Numbered from the stretch's first letter, positions 24,401-37,231 are shown. The stretch is DNA of 64,000 bases from Antitrichia curtipendula (GCA_951230915.1 OX579639.1:24428001-24492000), one strand, 5' to 3'. Notes: generated from the sequence alone by a model not told the origin. Numbers and translations are program-made.

Positions 24401-24929
24401 CCACTTGACTTTCTTCTCTGGCTTGTTTTTCTACACTGATTTGATTCTGCAAATGAACCAAGTGCTCCTCAGCTAAACACCTCTCTGCATTAAGAGAAGC
24501 AATCTTTTCCTGTAGATCAGGAACTTGAACTAGTTTTTCTTGCTAGATACTAATCTCATGTTGCAAACTAACTACACGCTCTTTTAAAAGAGATAACTCA
24601 AGAATATATTCTGAACATTCATGGTTTTGTGATTGGAGCAAATGCACATATCCCAGCAAACCGTTTTCACCATCTCCTACAAATTCGACCAAATCCTTCA
24701 AGGAATTCAGTTTTGGTAGCTTTCATGTACTAGGATTATGTGGGTACAAAGAACTATCTAACCACAAGTCCACATTAGCGTCACCTGCCTGCCGCTTTTG
24801 AGGAAATGTTGAGCGTAAAACTTGCTCGTGAATGAATTTTCCACGTTGTACTATTGGAGCATATTTAGCTGCAACTGAGACTTGCGCTTTATATGGCACA
24901 TCTAAATTTGATCTATCTCTCAAAGCCAT
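21500..24929 (-). pseudogene. transposase-like gene of uncharacterised family, with coiled coil
   Basis: Reading leftward, the N-terminal part (24929 to about 23565) has a Gln/Glu/Leu-rich coiled coil and then a block with GITHQGYDAIYKDFKG and GCLPNPHQLSLLRR. It ends at a donor, GCAG-GTATGT. A second part (about 23150-21988) contains ADMKTIKYLYGLQHGS, HSCIYC and HICTLHAFNRIVEKIL. A third (about 21934-21500) contains YGSLSVWSCQGMENSHHQAK and then ALLQTYEHWYRIIQHRF. This C(x)2C ... H ... QGMExSHxQAK layout reminds me of uncharacterised DDE-like transposases found in algae and invertebrates, but that link is from memory. Stops at 24723-24725 (TGA), about 24541-24543 (TAG) and in the third part (TAA), plus a likely frameshift in the second, indicate decay. 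Confidence 0.5.
23362..23420. repeat. 19-bp tandem repeat, 3 copies
   Basis: The unit ACAAACTAGTACCTCAGAG is repeated three times with almost no change. It sits in the intron of the minus-strand transposase-like gene. A related CTAGTACCTCA word recurs near 23508. Confidence 0.8.
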
Positions 24930-26574
24930 GCTTCTAAGACTTTCTATTCAAGTTAAAAATATACAACAAATATTTCCATGCAAAACACTATCTCTGTCAG
25001 ATGCAAATTTGTTCATGACTAGCTTGAGCAGTACTAAGAACACAGTAACACAGAGAATAGTACAAAGAGCATGGAACTGAAATTACGGAACAATGCAAAA
25101 GACCGCGAAAGAATTCCGTTGGTACTGTGTGACATCTTGGCAAGCGCTCTTTGCCACATAGCTTTGGCGGGAGACAGGTGTAACCCTGTGATGAAGATAG
25201 TGACTTCTATTCCAAATCATGATACTGTTGCCCACCATTGATCATCAATCTGAAGTACTGCCCAGGCCCTAACTAGTGAAGCATCATTGTATCCAAACAC
25301 CTTCTAGTGAGTTTTAGTTTCCAAAGAGAAGGAGCCTCTTTTTGGGCTCATTTTTTGTGTAATGGGTTAAAATTTGGTGAAGCATTGTATTTCTACATTT
25401 GTCCATCTTTTGGACCAAAAAATATTTCTCAATTATATTTATACACTTTTTCTTCTAAATTTGGCGACTTCATCTATATTTTTAATAGAAATGGAAAAAA
25501 TTTGACAAAAAAAATTACTTTTATTTGGTGAAAAGTAGAATTTTATTTTGAAATGGTGCTATCTGGCCCCATGGTGCCAAAAAAAAAAGGGCTGATCTTG
25601 ATTTAAATTGGTCATCAATACTTGTTGTAATATGTATCATGTTGATTACAGCATATACAATGTAAAAGGAAGTTCTCTATTGCAATACTAGACATTTACT
25701 TTCATAGGATCCGGCAACTTTTGTGGAATTGACTAAATTCAAGTAGGCCAAAAACAATAGAGGCATTTTAAAATTCAATTGACATTCCTAATATTATTTT
25801 GAGTTATCTATATAACTTATATATTGTATTGTTGTCATAGAATGAAAGCATGAAACACTTTATTTAATCCCTTCAAAGCTTTCAAGTGAAATAGTGGTTC
25901 TTGAAGTTATGGTCAATTGTTTTGTTTTGAGTTTTGACTTATTTATGTGTGTAATCCAAATTTTTGGATGTATAATTTTGTTGCATATCTATTAATTATT
26001 TGTACACTTGTATGAGTATGGATGCATTTTCTATAAATTATTGAGTGTTTTGACTTCAAAAATTTACTCTATTAATTATTGATGGATCCTAAGTATTGAA
26101 GAATTTACTCGGCAAATAGTTTTTGATAATTTTAAAATAATATGGAAAAACTTATAAGCCTTGGGAGAATATAAATTACTCGGCAAATAGTTTTTTCAAT
26201 TTTAAAATAATATGGGAAAACTTATTAGCTTTGGGAGAATATAATTGTTATTTAAGTTGCTTGGGAGCAAAAGTTACAACATAATAAGCCCAATACTTGT
26301 TGGGCAAAAAAGAATTACAAAAATTTGAAATAAAGATTTAAAAATTTATTTTACATAGATTTTTATTTCATGTACATAATTTTGTTTCATTCTATTATTT
26401 TGATTTGTGATGTGATTAAAGTTATAGAGCATCTTGTTTTGTGGGCAATTAAAGCATCTTATTGAAAAAATATTGTATAGGATTTGTTTTTTAATTCAAT
26501 TTTTAAAATTTTCTTAAAACAAAAAGTTCCACAAGATTAACTTAGAATAGCCTCACCATTGGCAATAGTGTGTT
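24930..26574. other. gene-free AT-rich stretch
   Basis: No gene is recognised. It contains one 71-bp tandem duplication (26103-26244) built on CTCGGCAAATAG, a TTTTAAAATAATATGG core and GGGAGAATATAA. Confidence 0.55.
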
Positions 26575-26578
26575 TTAA

Positions 26579-27420
26579 CCCCTACATTCCCAAGGCCATT
26601 TTTTTGGTCAAAATCCACTAAAAACTGCCAATTTTGTTGCATTTGCCCAAGAATACAAGAAAATAAAACTTTTTTAGAATCTCACCATAGGATCTTGTAC
26701 TTGACTTGTCTCAAATCATGTGGTAAAAATTTCATGAAGTTTGACTGTACAAATTGGAAAATATTAGCATTCAAAGTTGAAAAAATAATTATTTTTGAAT
26801 TTTGGATTGTAATTTCAGATGACTTTAACTGCCATTTGTAGAGCTTTCTTGCACTACAAATTTTGAATTAAAAATTTATTAAATTGAATAATGGAACCGA
26901 AAGTCTAGGAAAAAAAATTCAAAAAATAAACACTTGATTTTCATTCTTTAAAAAATTGTTAAGTAGAAGTAGGTCTAAGATTGAAAGAAAAACTAAATTG
27001 TTAATACTTCTAAGATGGAACTGAAACACAATAATCCCGATGGTGAGATTGTTCTAAAAAGCATATTTAACCCTATCAAACAGTTTTTTTTGAAAAAAAT
27101 GTGAAAATTGCATTCAAAAATAAATTCTATAATTTATTTTCTGAAGAAGATGCTTAGATTGCCCGGAAAACAAGATTATCCATAACTTTCTCATTTTTAG
27201 TCCAAATAGAATAAATCAAAGCTTCACATATAGGAAAAAATATAATATTTTAGGAATTTCTTTTTAACTACAGGATCTTTTAATTCTTTTTCAACTGTAA
27301 AATCTTATACCTTGTTCAAATTTTTTAAATCCTAACATAGATGGACATCATAGCCTTGTTTAGGATAACTATGAGTATTTTGAAGAAATTGTAGTTCCTA
27401 ATCTCTACAGAACTTTAGGG
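26579..27420. mobile_element. TTAA-type MITE
   Basis: The left flank is TTAA (26575-26578) and the left end is CCCCTACATTCCCAAGG. The right end is GAACTTTAGGG, followed by ATTA (27421-27424). The interior from about 26590 to 27200 is related in the same orientation to the element at 47383-47959, sharing AGGATCTTGTACTT, ATATTAGCATTCAAAGTTG and GATTGTCCATAA-like words. It is non-coding. Confidence 0.6.
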
Positions 27421-27424
27421 ATTA

Positions 27425-28180
27425 CCTCTAAAGTCCCAAGGCCTTTCTTTTCATCAAAGCTTGCTCAAAATTGCCATCTCTAGTGTAAAGAGCCAAAAAG
27501 TTTAAAATAATATTTTCGCATATTTAACCATAGGATCTTGTAGTAGACTAATATGAATACTTTGATTACATAGATTGAAAAATAAATGTGTTCAAAGTGT
27601 AGAAATTTTGTTTTTTGGCATCATGGCAAACTTATATATGAGACTCTGAATCTTCTCAACCTATAAGTTTTGTTCTATAGATTCTAAATTAAAAAAAAAT
27701 TATCATGAAGAATTGAGTTGAGAATATAGGAAAAAATTCTACAGAATCTTTTTCAATTGTAGGATCTTATAACTTATAACTTATCCTCCCAAAATCTTAG
27801 ATTGAAAATCCCCACTGATTGCAAGATAAATGTGCCTAAACTTGATGAAGTAGATTTTTGTACAAAAAAATATCAAAGTGAGGCAACTCATTGAAAACCT
27901 CCATTGTCAAGAAGTTATTAGGCCTTGAGGGGTTGAGGGATTGATGGGTTGAGGGATTAACCACTAAACGTCTCAATCCTTTTCTAAATTTTTGCACATT
28001 TTTGCTCATATCTTTGTACAAAAATTTCATTTACCAAAAATTCATGAATTTGGTCGTAAAGGAAGGCTATCTTTTTTAATTTCAAATATTACATTGGATA
28101 AATGAAAAGTTAGTTGGACTTTACAGTGCCCTGAAGGCCTCTGTTCATCGTCCAAAATATGGACGTCGGAGCGCTTCAGG
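27425..28180. mobile_element. second TTAA-type MITE abutting the first
   Basis: It starts CCTCTAAAGTCCCAAGG right after a shared ATTA and ends GCGCTTCAGGG before TTAA (28181-28184). The interior shares short motifs with the other family members, such as CATAGGATCTTGTAGTAGAC. Boundaries are less certain than for the neighbour because the two ends are only loosely complementary. Confidence 0.45.
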
Positions 28181-28239
28181 GTTAAGGAGTTAATAGGTAT
28201 TAGATTGGATTATCTTTCATTTTTATTTTTTATTTTTAT

Positions 28240-28425
28240 TTTTTATTATGGGCCCCTTTAGGTGACGCTTCTGCTCCCCTGACGGGGAATTTTGGGGGTT
28301 CGCAGTACGACGCTGGGAACGTCTACATCGGACTTGCACTGAATTTTGGTTCGGGAAACGCAGGTGGAGAGTTTCAGTTAGTGAGAATTCGGGAGCAATC
28401 GCAACGCAATCAGGTGTGACAGCCT
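28240..28425 (+). other. possible isolated exon
   Basis: A pyrimidine tract ending CCTTTAG precedes an open frame that reads GDASAPLTGNFGGSQYD and then NVYIGLALNFGSGNAGGEF, stopping at TGA near 28420. The composition is more GC-rich than its surroundings. I do not recognise the peptide. It could be the 5' remnant of the receptor-kinase pseudogene 1 kb downstream. Confidence 0.25.
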
Positions 28426-28822
28426 CTATCAATTTTTTTGTGAATTAGTGAATGCCAGAATTGTGGTGATGAAGGTGGAGAAGATGAATTTTGGTTTTGT
28501 AAAAAACCCTTATTGGGGTTTCAAATTTGACAGATTGTTTGATCGATTGATCAATCGCGACGTAGTTCGGTTGCGCGATTTTTAGAAACTTTTAGATGAT
28601 GAAATTTACGTTGTGATTGTGAAGGAGATGGCGGGGGTGACGGAATTAGAGTGAAACCGAAGTGGGGGGGTTGAAAATTGATTTGAAGTTTTTGTTCTGT
28701 AGATCTTGGGTTTGGGTGAGAATGGTGTAGATTTAGTGGCAGATTTTTTTTGAGTGTAATTATGACAAGCTTGAGCTTCTCTGTTGCAAAATTTTAGAAA
28801 GAATCTCTCAATTTGATGGGTA

Positions 28823-29214
28823 TTGACATCGGATCTGTCTCTCAATTTGATGCGGAAAATCATTTGATTTGTTTCAATGCTCCAGTTGGTGGAACGAGTA
28901 GTCGTTGGCAGAACTAGTGTTAGGGTCTTTGGTGAAACTTTGTGCTTGGGGATCATGGTTGAGAATTGTCCTTGGAAGACGACCTGTTTCACTAGGCAAG
29001 CTGACATTTAGCGTGTGATTGCTCTTGATCAGTGTCTAATTGGTATGAATGGCTGCAGAGATCGGGGAACTTGACATCGGATCTGTCTCTCAATTTGATG
29101 CGTAAAATAATTTAGTTTCAATGCTCTAATTGTTGGAACGAGTAGTTGTCAACATAATTAGTGTTAGGGTTTTGGTGAAACTTTGTGCTTGGGGATCATG
29201 GCTGAGAATTGTCC
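28823..29214. repeat. tandem duplication, two about 145-bp copies 248 bp apart
   Basis: Copy 1 (28823-28971) and copy 2 (29071-29214) both start TTGACATCGGATCTGTCTCT and end GATCATGGxTGAGAATTGTCC. They differ by small deletions. This lies in the presumed 5' region of the kinase pseudogene. Confidence 0.85.
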
Positions 29215-29399
29215 AGAGAATTGACTTGGAGGAGGATCTGTGCGATTGACATTGGTTGGATGATTGCAGCTCGCGGTCAAGGATCACTAAAGATTCTGAG
29301 GGTCATGCAGGCGCATGCAATCTCTCAGTTTTATTTTGAATTATGCAGACATACCTATACGTTTCTTATCACAAGTGTGGTTACATATATACTGCAATG

Positions 29400-30658
<1,259 letters not shown>

Positions 30659-31236
30659 GTAAGTTTACATACATACCACACTACCTCAATAATTGCCGAG
30701 CTTCAGAACCGATATCACAAGTACTTTAAGCTAGTGCACGGGAGAAATTCACAATGTCCATCTATGGAATTTTGAAGAATTCCGTAGGTAATGTGTAGTG
30801 ATGATAGAATAGGATACACTAGGAACGGAAATTAGATGCAAAAGGACATATGTTGAATTTTTATGTACACAATAAGACATTTGTCCAATTTCCGTCATTG
30901 TTGTTATTGCAAAACACATACAATCATGTATAAAAATTAATTTGTGTTCATCATAGTAATTATTAAAGAAAAGCCTCATATTTTGTGCCGTGCTAAATGT
31001 ATGTTTTTCACCTATCCTAGCTAATTTGGGGCCTCTAATTGCATATATGTATTCAAAATTTTCAAATTTTTGTTATATGTGGCAAATTAAAAAAAATTGT
31101 ATTTTTTTCTAAGGGTAAATTCACCACGCATGGTTTATTTTGTGGGATAGGTTTAACATCTTACAATCACTATGGCTTGTTGCTCCATGTCACCATGATA
31201 TGCATTTATGACAAGGCAACTTGTGTAACTTATTGC
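30659..31236. other. gene-free end of contig 1
   Basis: AT-rich DNA with no recognisable coding sequence runs to the first assembly gap. It contains none of the GGACGG-type repeats that sit on the other side of the gap. Confidence 0.55.
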
Positions 31237-31436
31237 NNNNNNNNNNNNNNNNNNNNNNNNNNNNNNNNNNNNNNNNNNNNNNNNNNNNNNNNNNNNNNNN
31301 NNNNNNNNNNNNNNNNNNNNNNNNNNNNNNNNNNNNNNNNNNNNNNNNNNNNNNNNNNNNNNNNNNNNNNNNNNNNNNNNNNNNNNNNNNNNNNNNNNNN
31401 NNNNNNNNNNNNNNNNNNNNNNNNNNNNNNNNNNNN
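31237..31436. other. assembly gap, 200 N
   Basis: Exactly 200 N, the same length as the second gap, so it is a placeholder rather than a measured distance. Open frames crossing it are meaningless. Confidence 0.99.
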
Positions 31437-31710
31437 GGGACCGCCTGTCCGCCTGGTCTCCCGTCCGCGCCTTGATCACCTCCGTCCGACGGGCGGACGG
31501 TTCGACCGCCTGTCCGCCTGGTGTCCCGTCCGCGCCTTGGTCACCTCCGTCCGACGGGTGGACGGTCCGACCGCTTGTCCGCCTAGTCTCCCGTCCGCGC
31601 CTTGATCACCTCCGTCCGACGGGCGGACGGTCCGACCGCCTGTCCGCCTGGTGTCCCGTCCGCGCCTTGGTCACCTCCGTTCGACGGGCGGACAGTCCGA
31701 CCGCCCATTG
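31437..31710. repeat. 65-bp GC-rich tandem array (about 4 copies), cut by the gap
   Basis: CCCGTCCGCGCCTTG recurs at 31460, 31525, 31590 and 31655, exactly 65 bp apart. Units alternate between TCTCCCG...GATCACC and TGTCCCG...GGTCACC forms, giving a 130-bp higher-order period. The array reaches the contig edge, so its true length is unknown. The same unit, reversed, begins contig 3 at 52058. Confidence 0.95.
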
Positions 31711-33950
31711 GACCATGGCAGTGCATGTTTTTTTCTCATTTAGTGCAGCATAGGATTCCTGAAATGGCCAAGTCATTTCCAAAGAGTGTGCCTTCATGAC
31801 AACAAGCATCCAATGTGAATACTTCAAAGACATTGAACTCCTCATGGCACCGACATCAAACTTCATTCTTCAATGTGCACATCATATTTTTAGGTGCAAT
31901 CTTGAAATTAAACATCTCAATGATATTTTGAAATGACCATCTTGAAAGATCAAAATGAAATGCTACCTATAGTTCTAAATTTTTTTTCTAAATTTTTGAT
32001 GATAGATCGTAGATTTAATTATATTCAAAAATTTATTTGGATTTTAATCATATATTACTATATACTGTAAGACATTTCAATTTTAAAATAATTGTTTTTA
32101 TAAAGAAATTTGTCGAAGTAAGCCAAATCCGACTTAATGTCATGAAACTAAAAACAATTGCTATGTACTTATATAATACTATTGCATCAAAGTCACGATC
32201 TTCTAAGATATTTGTATGCAAAGTTCTAATATCGGATTTAGGATTTAGGATTGCGAGTTCATGTCATTCATATAAATGTTGTCCAAATTAGAAGTGTATT
32301 TTGAAAATGGATGTGTGATAATATTTTGATGTAATATTAAGAAATCATTTTGGTCATGATAGTATAGATTGATACCTAATTAGTAATTACCTACTTATAA
32401 GATATTGCCCCATTCAATGTCAAATAATGTTGTCAAAAATCATTTGGAGTTATATAACTTATATGTTGTGGACTTGCGGTCTTGCGGAGTGCGGATTATG
32501 AAGTTAGAAAAAGCATATAGAGTTGTCTTATGTCTCTAGAATTCAAAGTTCTTTATTCAAAATTGATATCAAAGAATATTAATTGTCTATTAGAATATTT
32601 TTTTCATTGGGATTAACAATTCTTCAATTCTTCCAAAAGTTATTAGCGTATTATTTTTCATTTAATAGTGCATCAATTTCTACTTCACAAATTTAAAAAA
32701 ATGAATGTATAGTTCTTTTGAGTTTAACCTCTAATTCTCTAAAGTCCCATTGTCCCATCGGGGGACAAAATGGATGTAAGATTTTTAGGCAGGCTCCTAT
32801 GGCCTCAATATTTTTTGTAAATTTCTGAGTTTTTTTGGTATCTTTTAGAATAAATAACTTGAAGTATTCATTTTTGAATTGAATTCTAAGAGTTAAAATA
32901 AAATAAAAAAATTCATGAGGTCTACATTCCTTGCTAGAATAATCTCAGAGTAGAAATTAGTATATTTCGATTCTATCTTACTATCTTAGAGCTATTAATG
33001 ATTTAATTTTTCCTTCGATCTTGAATCTACTTCTACCTAACAATTTTTTAATGAGTGAAAACTAAGTGTTTCTTTTTTAAAATCTTTTTTTTAGATTCTC
33101 AACTCAATTGTTTATCATATAAAATTAGACATTCACCATCACTAGAGTAGCCTTTTTTAGTTAAAAAGGTTCATCGCAAAAAAATGTAGTTAAGCAAGGT
33201 GCCAAGGTGCCTAAAAAGTAGCGGTTAAACATTTCACATTTAATCATTTATTCATAACTCAATTGCCTAAATTTTGGCTAAAATGCACAAGGTGAAAGAC
33301 GTACGTGAATATTCCTCAAAGGGTTGAATGACCAAACATCCCAATTTAGAAAAGCTAGAGAAGTAAACATTTAATTTTTAAATTCCATGCACAATTGCAC
33401 ATTGGTGAATTCTTTGAGGTATAAATTCATGCAACTAATGTGGGACAATGGTGTTGATAAAGTTACATAAAATGTCTATTGTTGAATTTGTTTAACAAAA
33501 TATATTCACATAAGAAATTAAAAAATTGACTTCAAAGCTTTATTTGCGAACTTGTGTGTGCTATGAATTCAAGAAACACCTAAACCCAATCAAGAATCCT
33601 CAAGTTAAGTTCTTAATTGAAGATGGTCCATATATTTCTTGAGGAACTTAATTTGCATTTGTTTTCATATTTTTAATTAGTTATGATTTCTTACATTTGT
33701 AACTTTAGAGTACAATTTAGGATTTAGGTTTTAGGGTATAGGGTTTAGGGTATAGGATTTAGGGTATAGGATTTAGGGTATAGGATTTAGGATGTAGGAC
33801 TTAGTGTATAAAATTGAAGATCTTTGCATTAAAAAACGCTAGAGTTCTATTTAATGATTCAAGTTCTTTAAATAAGAAAGTGAATGTCGATGAGATTTTT
33901 GTCTTTCCCATCCTTGTCATTATTTGCTGGTTGAGGTCGTTTTAGGAGTC
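31711..33950. other. gene-free AT-rich interior of the hAT-like element
   Basis: No coding sequence is recognised. Around 32724 a TTAA followed by CCTCTAATTCTCTAAAG and TGTCCC...GGGGACAAA resembles the left end of the MITE at 42706. A right end could not be placed, so a worn MITE copy may occupy about 32728-33210. A telomere-like tract follows at 33716-33800. Confidence 0.45.
33716..33800. repeat. interstitial telomere-like repeats
   Basis: Degenerate copies of the plant telomere unit TTTAGGG occur as a 14-bp pattern, TTTAGGGTATAGGA, about five times. A shorter, similar tract lies at 51178-51215. They are internal and degenerate, so they are not a chromosome end. Confidence 0.7.
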
Positions 33951-33956
33951 AGATGA

Positions 33957-34235
33957 TGCAGCCGTCCGCCTGGTCGGACGACCTCGAAAAATCTGTCAAT
34001 TTGATCTCCACTTGAGAGGGGCTGTCCGATCAGGCGGATTGCCCAGGTCGGACGGCCCTGGGCGGACGGCAGCCGTCCGATACATCAGGGCCGTCCGATG
34101 TGTCGGACGGGCGGCGTCCGCCTGATCGGACGGTCCTTACAAGGCGGACGACTGTCCGTCCGCGTCGTCTCGTCCGCCCGATCAGGCGGACGGGCGAGGC
34201 GTCCGCCTTGCATAAAAGAGTCGGACGGCCCATCC
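33957..34235 (+). promoter_or_regulatory. GTCCG/CGGAC cluster and TATA box of the kinase-like gene
   Basis: There are over a dozen GTCCG or CGGAC words, several arranged as palindromes such as GTCCGCCTGATCGGAC. A TATA-like CATAAAAGAG (34211-34220) sits at the downstream edge, about 245 bp before the probable ATG at 34456. The same layout occurs before three other genes of this element. Confidence 0.6.
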
Positions 34236-34407
34236 ACTTCTCACTTTTATCTTCCCCCTTGTGTCATGCAAGAGAGAGCGGAGAGCTTGGTGGTTTATCC
34301 TCCATTGGCTCCTTTCTAAAGGAAGATAAGAGTGTGATTTCTAGGGGATACTTGTTGCTTTTTTTTCTACATTTCGTGTATGATCATTTGGCAAATCGTA
34401 TATTGCC

Positions 34408-35940
34408 TTGTGGATTACAAATTGCAAGTGCACTTCTAAACGTGATTTCATCACGATGCCGAGATCAAAGAAGGCTGCGAAGGACAAACGAGTGAAGTCG
34501 GACAGTGAGGCGAATATGGACGCTCCTTCTCTCGCTTGCAAAGCATTTCTCATTGAATGCATTGTCAATTTTTATGAGTCGGAAACCACTGCGTCGTTGT
34601 ATACCAAATATGCGAGGTATGAAGACGAGTGTCCAGCTAAATTCAAGGGAGATATGGCACAGAAGTTCACGGATGCTTTAAACGTACCCTATTGGATTCA
34701 TGAAATGGAGAAGAAGGGCTTTCAACAATTTTTGAAGAACAAGGTCCATGATGCATTGTGGAATGCAAAGGTGATCTTAGAGAAGTACGGGAAGCAACAC
34801 CGCATAGGTGATGGCGCTTTTGAACAGGTCATTTTGAGGGCAGACTTGTTTGTTCGCCAGTGTGCCCCTTTTGCAAAGAATCGAAATAGGCGAGGTTCAA
34901 TGGGTTGGTGGAATAGTGATGAGGGAGTTGTGGAGTTGCAACGTGGGCGACGACATCTCTTAGCGCTTCCGAAAACAGCAAGGGTGATTCCACAAGATGA
35001 TCAAATCCTGAGGGGTGGATACGCAACAATTCGAAGGGTCCGAATTGAAGGATGTCGTGAGATACCCACATTTTGTGAGTTCGCAGCGAAGGTATCTCAT
35101 CAACAACGCATACGACCTCCGCTCGCAAGGTTGGAACACCAAAACGAGTCAATGGCAGTGAGAATTCCACATGATGGAGTTATCCGGTTTTTTGTTGTTC
35201 ATGCAACGCAAAACGAAGGGTACTCGTATTGGTGGAATGGCGGAACATTGAAGCAAATGTTAAAATTGGATAAGGAATATCCCGATAACATTGGCATTCG
35301 GTTGGCTTATTCTCAACCGACCCCGGAAGAGGTGACGAAAGCTTTTTTTCTTGGTCGTTGGAGGAAGAAGCGCACGGAGCTTGCATGGGCATTGGTGCAC
35401 CTCATGAATGCAGTGCACAGCGCTGGACATTTGCACAATGATCTTTCACTGGACAACATTATGTTTCACTTTCCCAATGATGAGTCACGTGTTTACATTG
35501 GAGTTTGCGATTGGGGCATGACTACTTTACGTAATGAACCAATGAAGTCCTTGTACACGTTCACCTCTCAGAGTGAGCGGACTGAGACCTTGAAAAAGAG
35601 GTGGTGGGTAGACCCTTCTATTGCATACTTGCACCAAAGAGACGCGGATGTGTCAATGATACCGGATTTATCACGTAAATCGGAGGAATATGCGGTTGGT
35701 CGAATAGCTCAAGCCATCAACAATGGTTGCATGTCGACGGACTACGTGAGCTTACATCGGAAAAATGAAGGACATACAAGATTTAGCCATGAGGATTTGG
35801 CAAGGATTTTTCACCTTTACTTGGAGCGCCTTTGTGATTCGGTGATTGATTCTCGCGGTAGCTTGTCCGAAATCATCCATCGATTTACCAATAATTACAA
35901 CTGGCCTATTCCGGATGAACACTTCCGCCACTCATATTAG
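34408..35940 (+). CDS. protein-kinase-like protein, 510 aa (or 494 aa from the second Met)
   Basis: One uninterrupted frame. I favour the second ATG (34456, MPRSKKAAKDKR) because the neighbouring element gene also has an internal MPRN start, but 34408 is possible. Residues 1-200 have no recognised domain. From about 200 a kinase fold is suggested: GGYATIRRV (glycine loop, about 203), FAAK (beta-3 Lys about 228), HNDLSLDNIMFH (catalytic loop, 343-354, with HND in place of HRD) and CDWG (368-370, with DWG in place of DFG). The metal-binding Asn is kept (N350), so activity is possible. It sits inside the hAT-like element between its GTCCG cluster and a nested MITE. It is the only long gene of the element with no stop or frameshift, which suggests either youth or selection. 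Confidence 0.8.
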   Translation: MWITNCKCTSKRDFITMPRSKKAAKDKRVKSDSEANMDAPSLACKAFLIECIVNFYESETTASLYTKYARYEDECPAKFKGDMAQKFTDALNVPYWIHEMEKKGFQQFLKNKVHDALWNAKVILEKYGKQHRIGDGAFEQVILRADLFVRQCAPFAKNRNRRGSMGWWNSDEGVVELQRGRRHLLALPKTARVIPQDDQILRGGYATIRRVRIEGCREIPTFCEFAAKVSHQQRIRPPLARLEHQNESMAVRIPHDGVIRFFVVHATQNEGYSYWWNGGTLKQMLKLDKEYPDNIGIRLAYSQPTPEEVTKAFFLGRWRKKRTELAWALVHLMNAVHSAGHLHNDLSLDNIMFHFPNDESRVYIGVCDWGMTTLRNEPMKSLYTFTSQSERTETLKKRWWVDPSIAYLHQRDADVSMIPDLSRKSEEYAVGRIAQAINNGCMSTDYVSLHRKNEGHTRFSHEDLARIFHLYLERLCDSVIDSRGSLSEIIHRFTNNYNWPIPDEHFRHSY

Positions 35941-36289
35941 TGTCTATGGTGTTAGTGGACGAAATAGAAGTGATAGAACTATAAAAGTATTAGGTAAATG
36001 TAGAGGCGAGTACATAAATTTGCATGATTGTGTGCAAGGATTTTCTAGTATATATATGCACCATCAATGTATGCCAATATATATGCACCCTTATAATTCA
36101 TATAAAGTTTTGAAATGTTTGTGTGTTTTGAAACTTCCAGTGTCCAATGTCTACCATCTATTTATGCATTCATCATATATTTTGCTTGAAATCCTTGAAT
36201 GAGAAGTGCAATGCAACAATTATTGTTGATGGATGTTAGCTTGGTCTGGTTGGGTCCAAAATTGTATAATCAATGTTGAACACATATAA

Positions 36290-37231
36290 CCCCTAAAAGA
36301 CCAAAGTGATTTTTTTGGCAACATAGCGATTTTGGGCAGCTCACTACAAATGAAATTTATATTTTTTTTCTTTGAAATTTTCATACAACACGTGCCCGAG
36401 GAGTAGCTTTAAGGCCCAACAATTTTCATACATTTAGACTACATGGTTAAAAAGTTATTGCATGATATGTCATTTTCAGTCCTTGGCGGGCAGCACGGGC
36501 AGCAAAAAAAACTTCTTCAAAAATCACTTTTTAAGAAAATAAAAATTTTCAATTGGTTCTTTAGATTTATATGTACATGGGAAGCTTTGAATCATTCCAT
36601 TTAGATCTATGAGTCAAAAGTTATGAGGATTCTTAGTTTAAGGGTAGTTATGGAATTTCAACTCTAAAATAAACTTTGAAGACTTGAAGTCTTTTATTTA
36701 ACTCAATTTTCAATATTTTTGAAAAAAAATAAAAACATTGGGTGTAGATTGTTTATTACAACATTACAACCGTTGGATTGGCATTTTTCAATTCCATAAA
36801 TTAATTCTTCACAATTTAGTGTTTTGAATCATTCTCTACCTCTTCCTACTTACTATTTTTTTCCTATATGTTGTACAATTCCAAATGATCTGAAAATTTT
36901 CAAGCATGTAGCCAACTTGCCTTCAAGAATAAATCCAAAGAGTAACCACCATTTTGGACATTTTTTCATATGAATGTGACCTTGTGAAGGGCAGCTGCCC
37001 GTTTTTTCGCAGGGACAAAAAAAGGATTTTTGTCAATTCAAACACTATTATCTTGCAATCCACATGGTGGAAAATTCTGAAATTTTTTCCACATCTTCTT
37101 AAACAAGTTTACTACAAGATCCTATGGTTACATGTGTCCAAGAATGTTTTTTTTCTAAAATTTGACACTAGTATTAGAAATGGCAGTTTTGGAACGTTTT
37201 TGGTGAAAACATAGTCAAAAACAATTAGGGG
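36290..37231. mobile_element. TTAA-type MITE, 942 bp, TSD ATAA
   Basis: The ends are CCCCTAAAAG and CAATTAGGGG, flanked on both sides by ATAA (36286-36289 and 37232-37235). It is the inverted copy of 16586-17698 over most of its length. It is nested in the hAT-like element between the kinase-like gene and the Cys/His-domain gene, so it arrived after that element. It is non-coding. Confidence 0.8.

Noticed and set aside
31039..31605. Open frames crossing the first gap, and similar ones at the second
   Set aside because: Most of their length is N, so they are artefacts.
31440..31710. CRISPR-like array
   Set aside because: The 65-bp units are repeated throughout with no unique spacers, and the genome is a plant nuclear one.
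33716..33800. Chromosome end
   Set aside because: The TTTAGGG-like tract is short, degenerate and internal.
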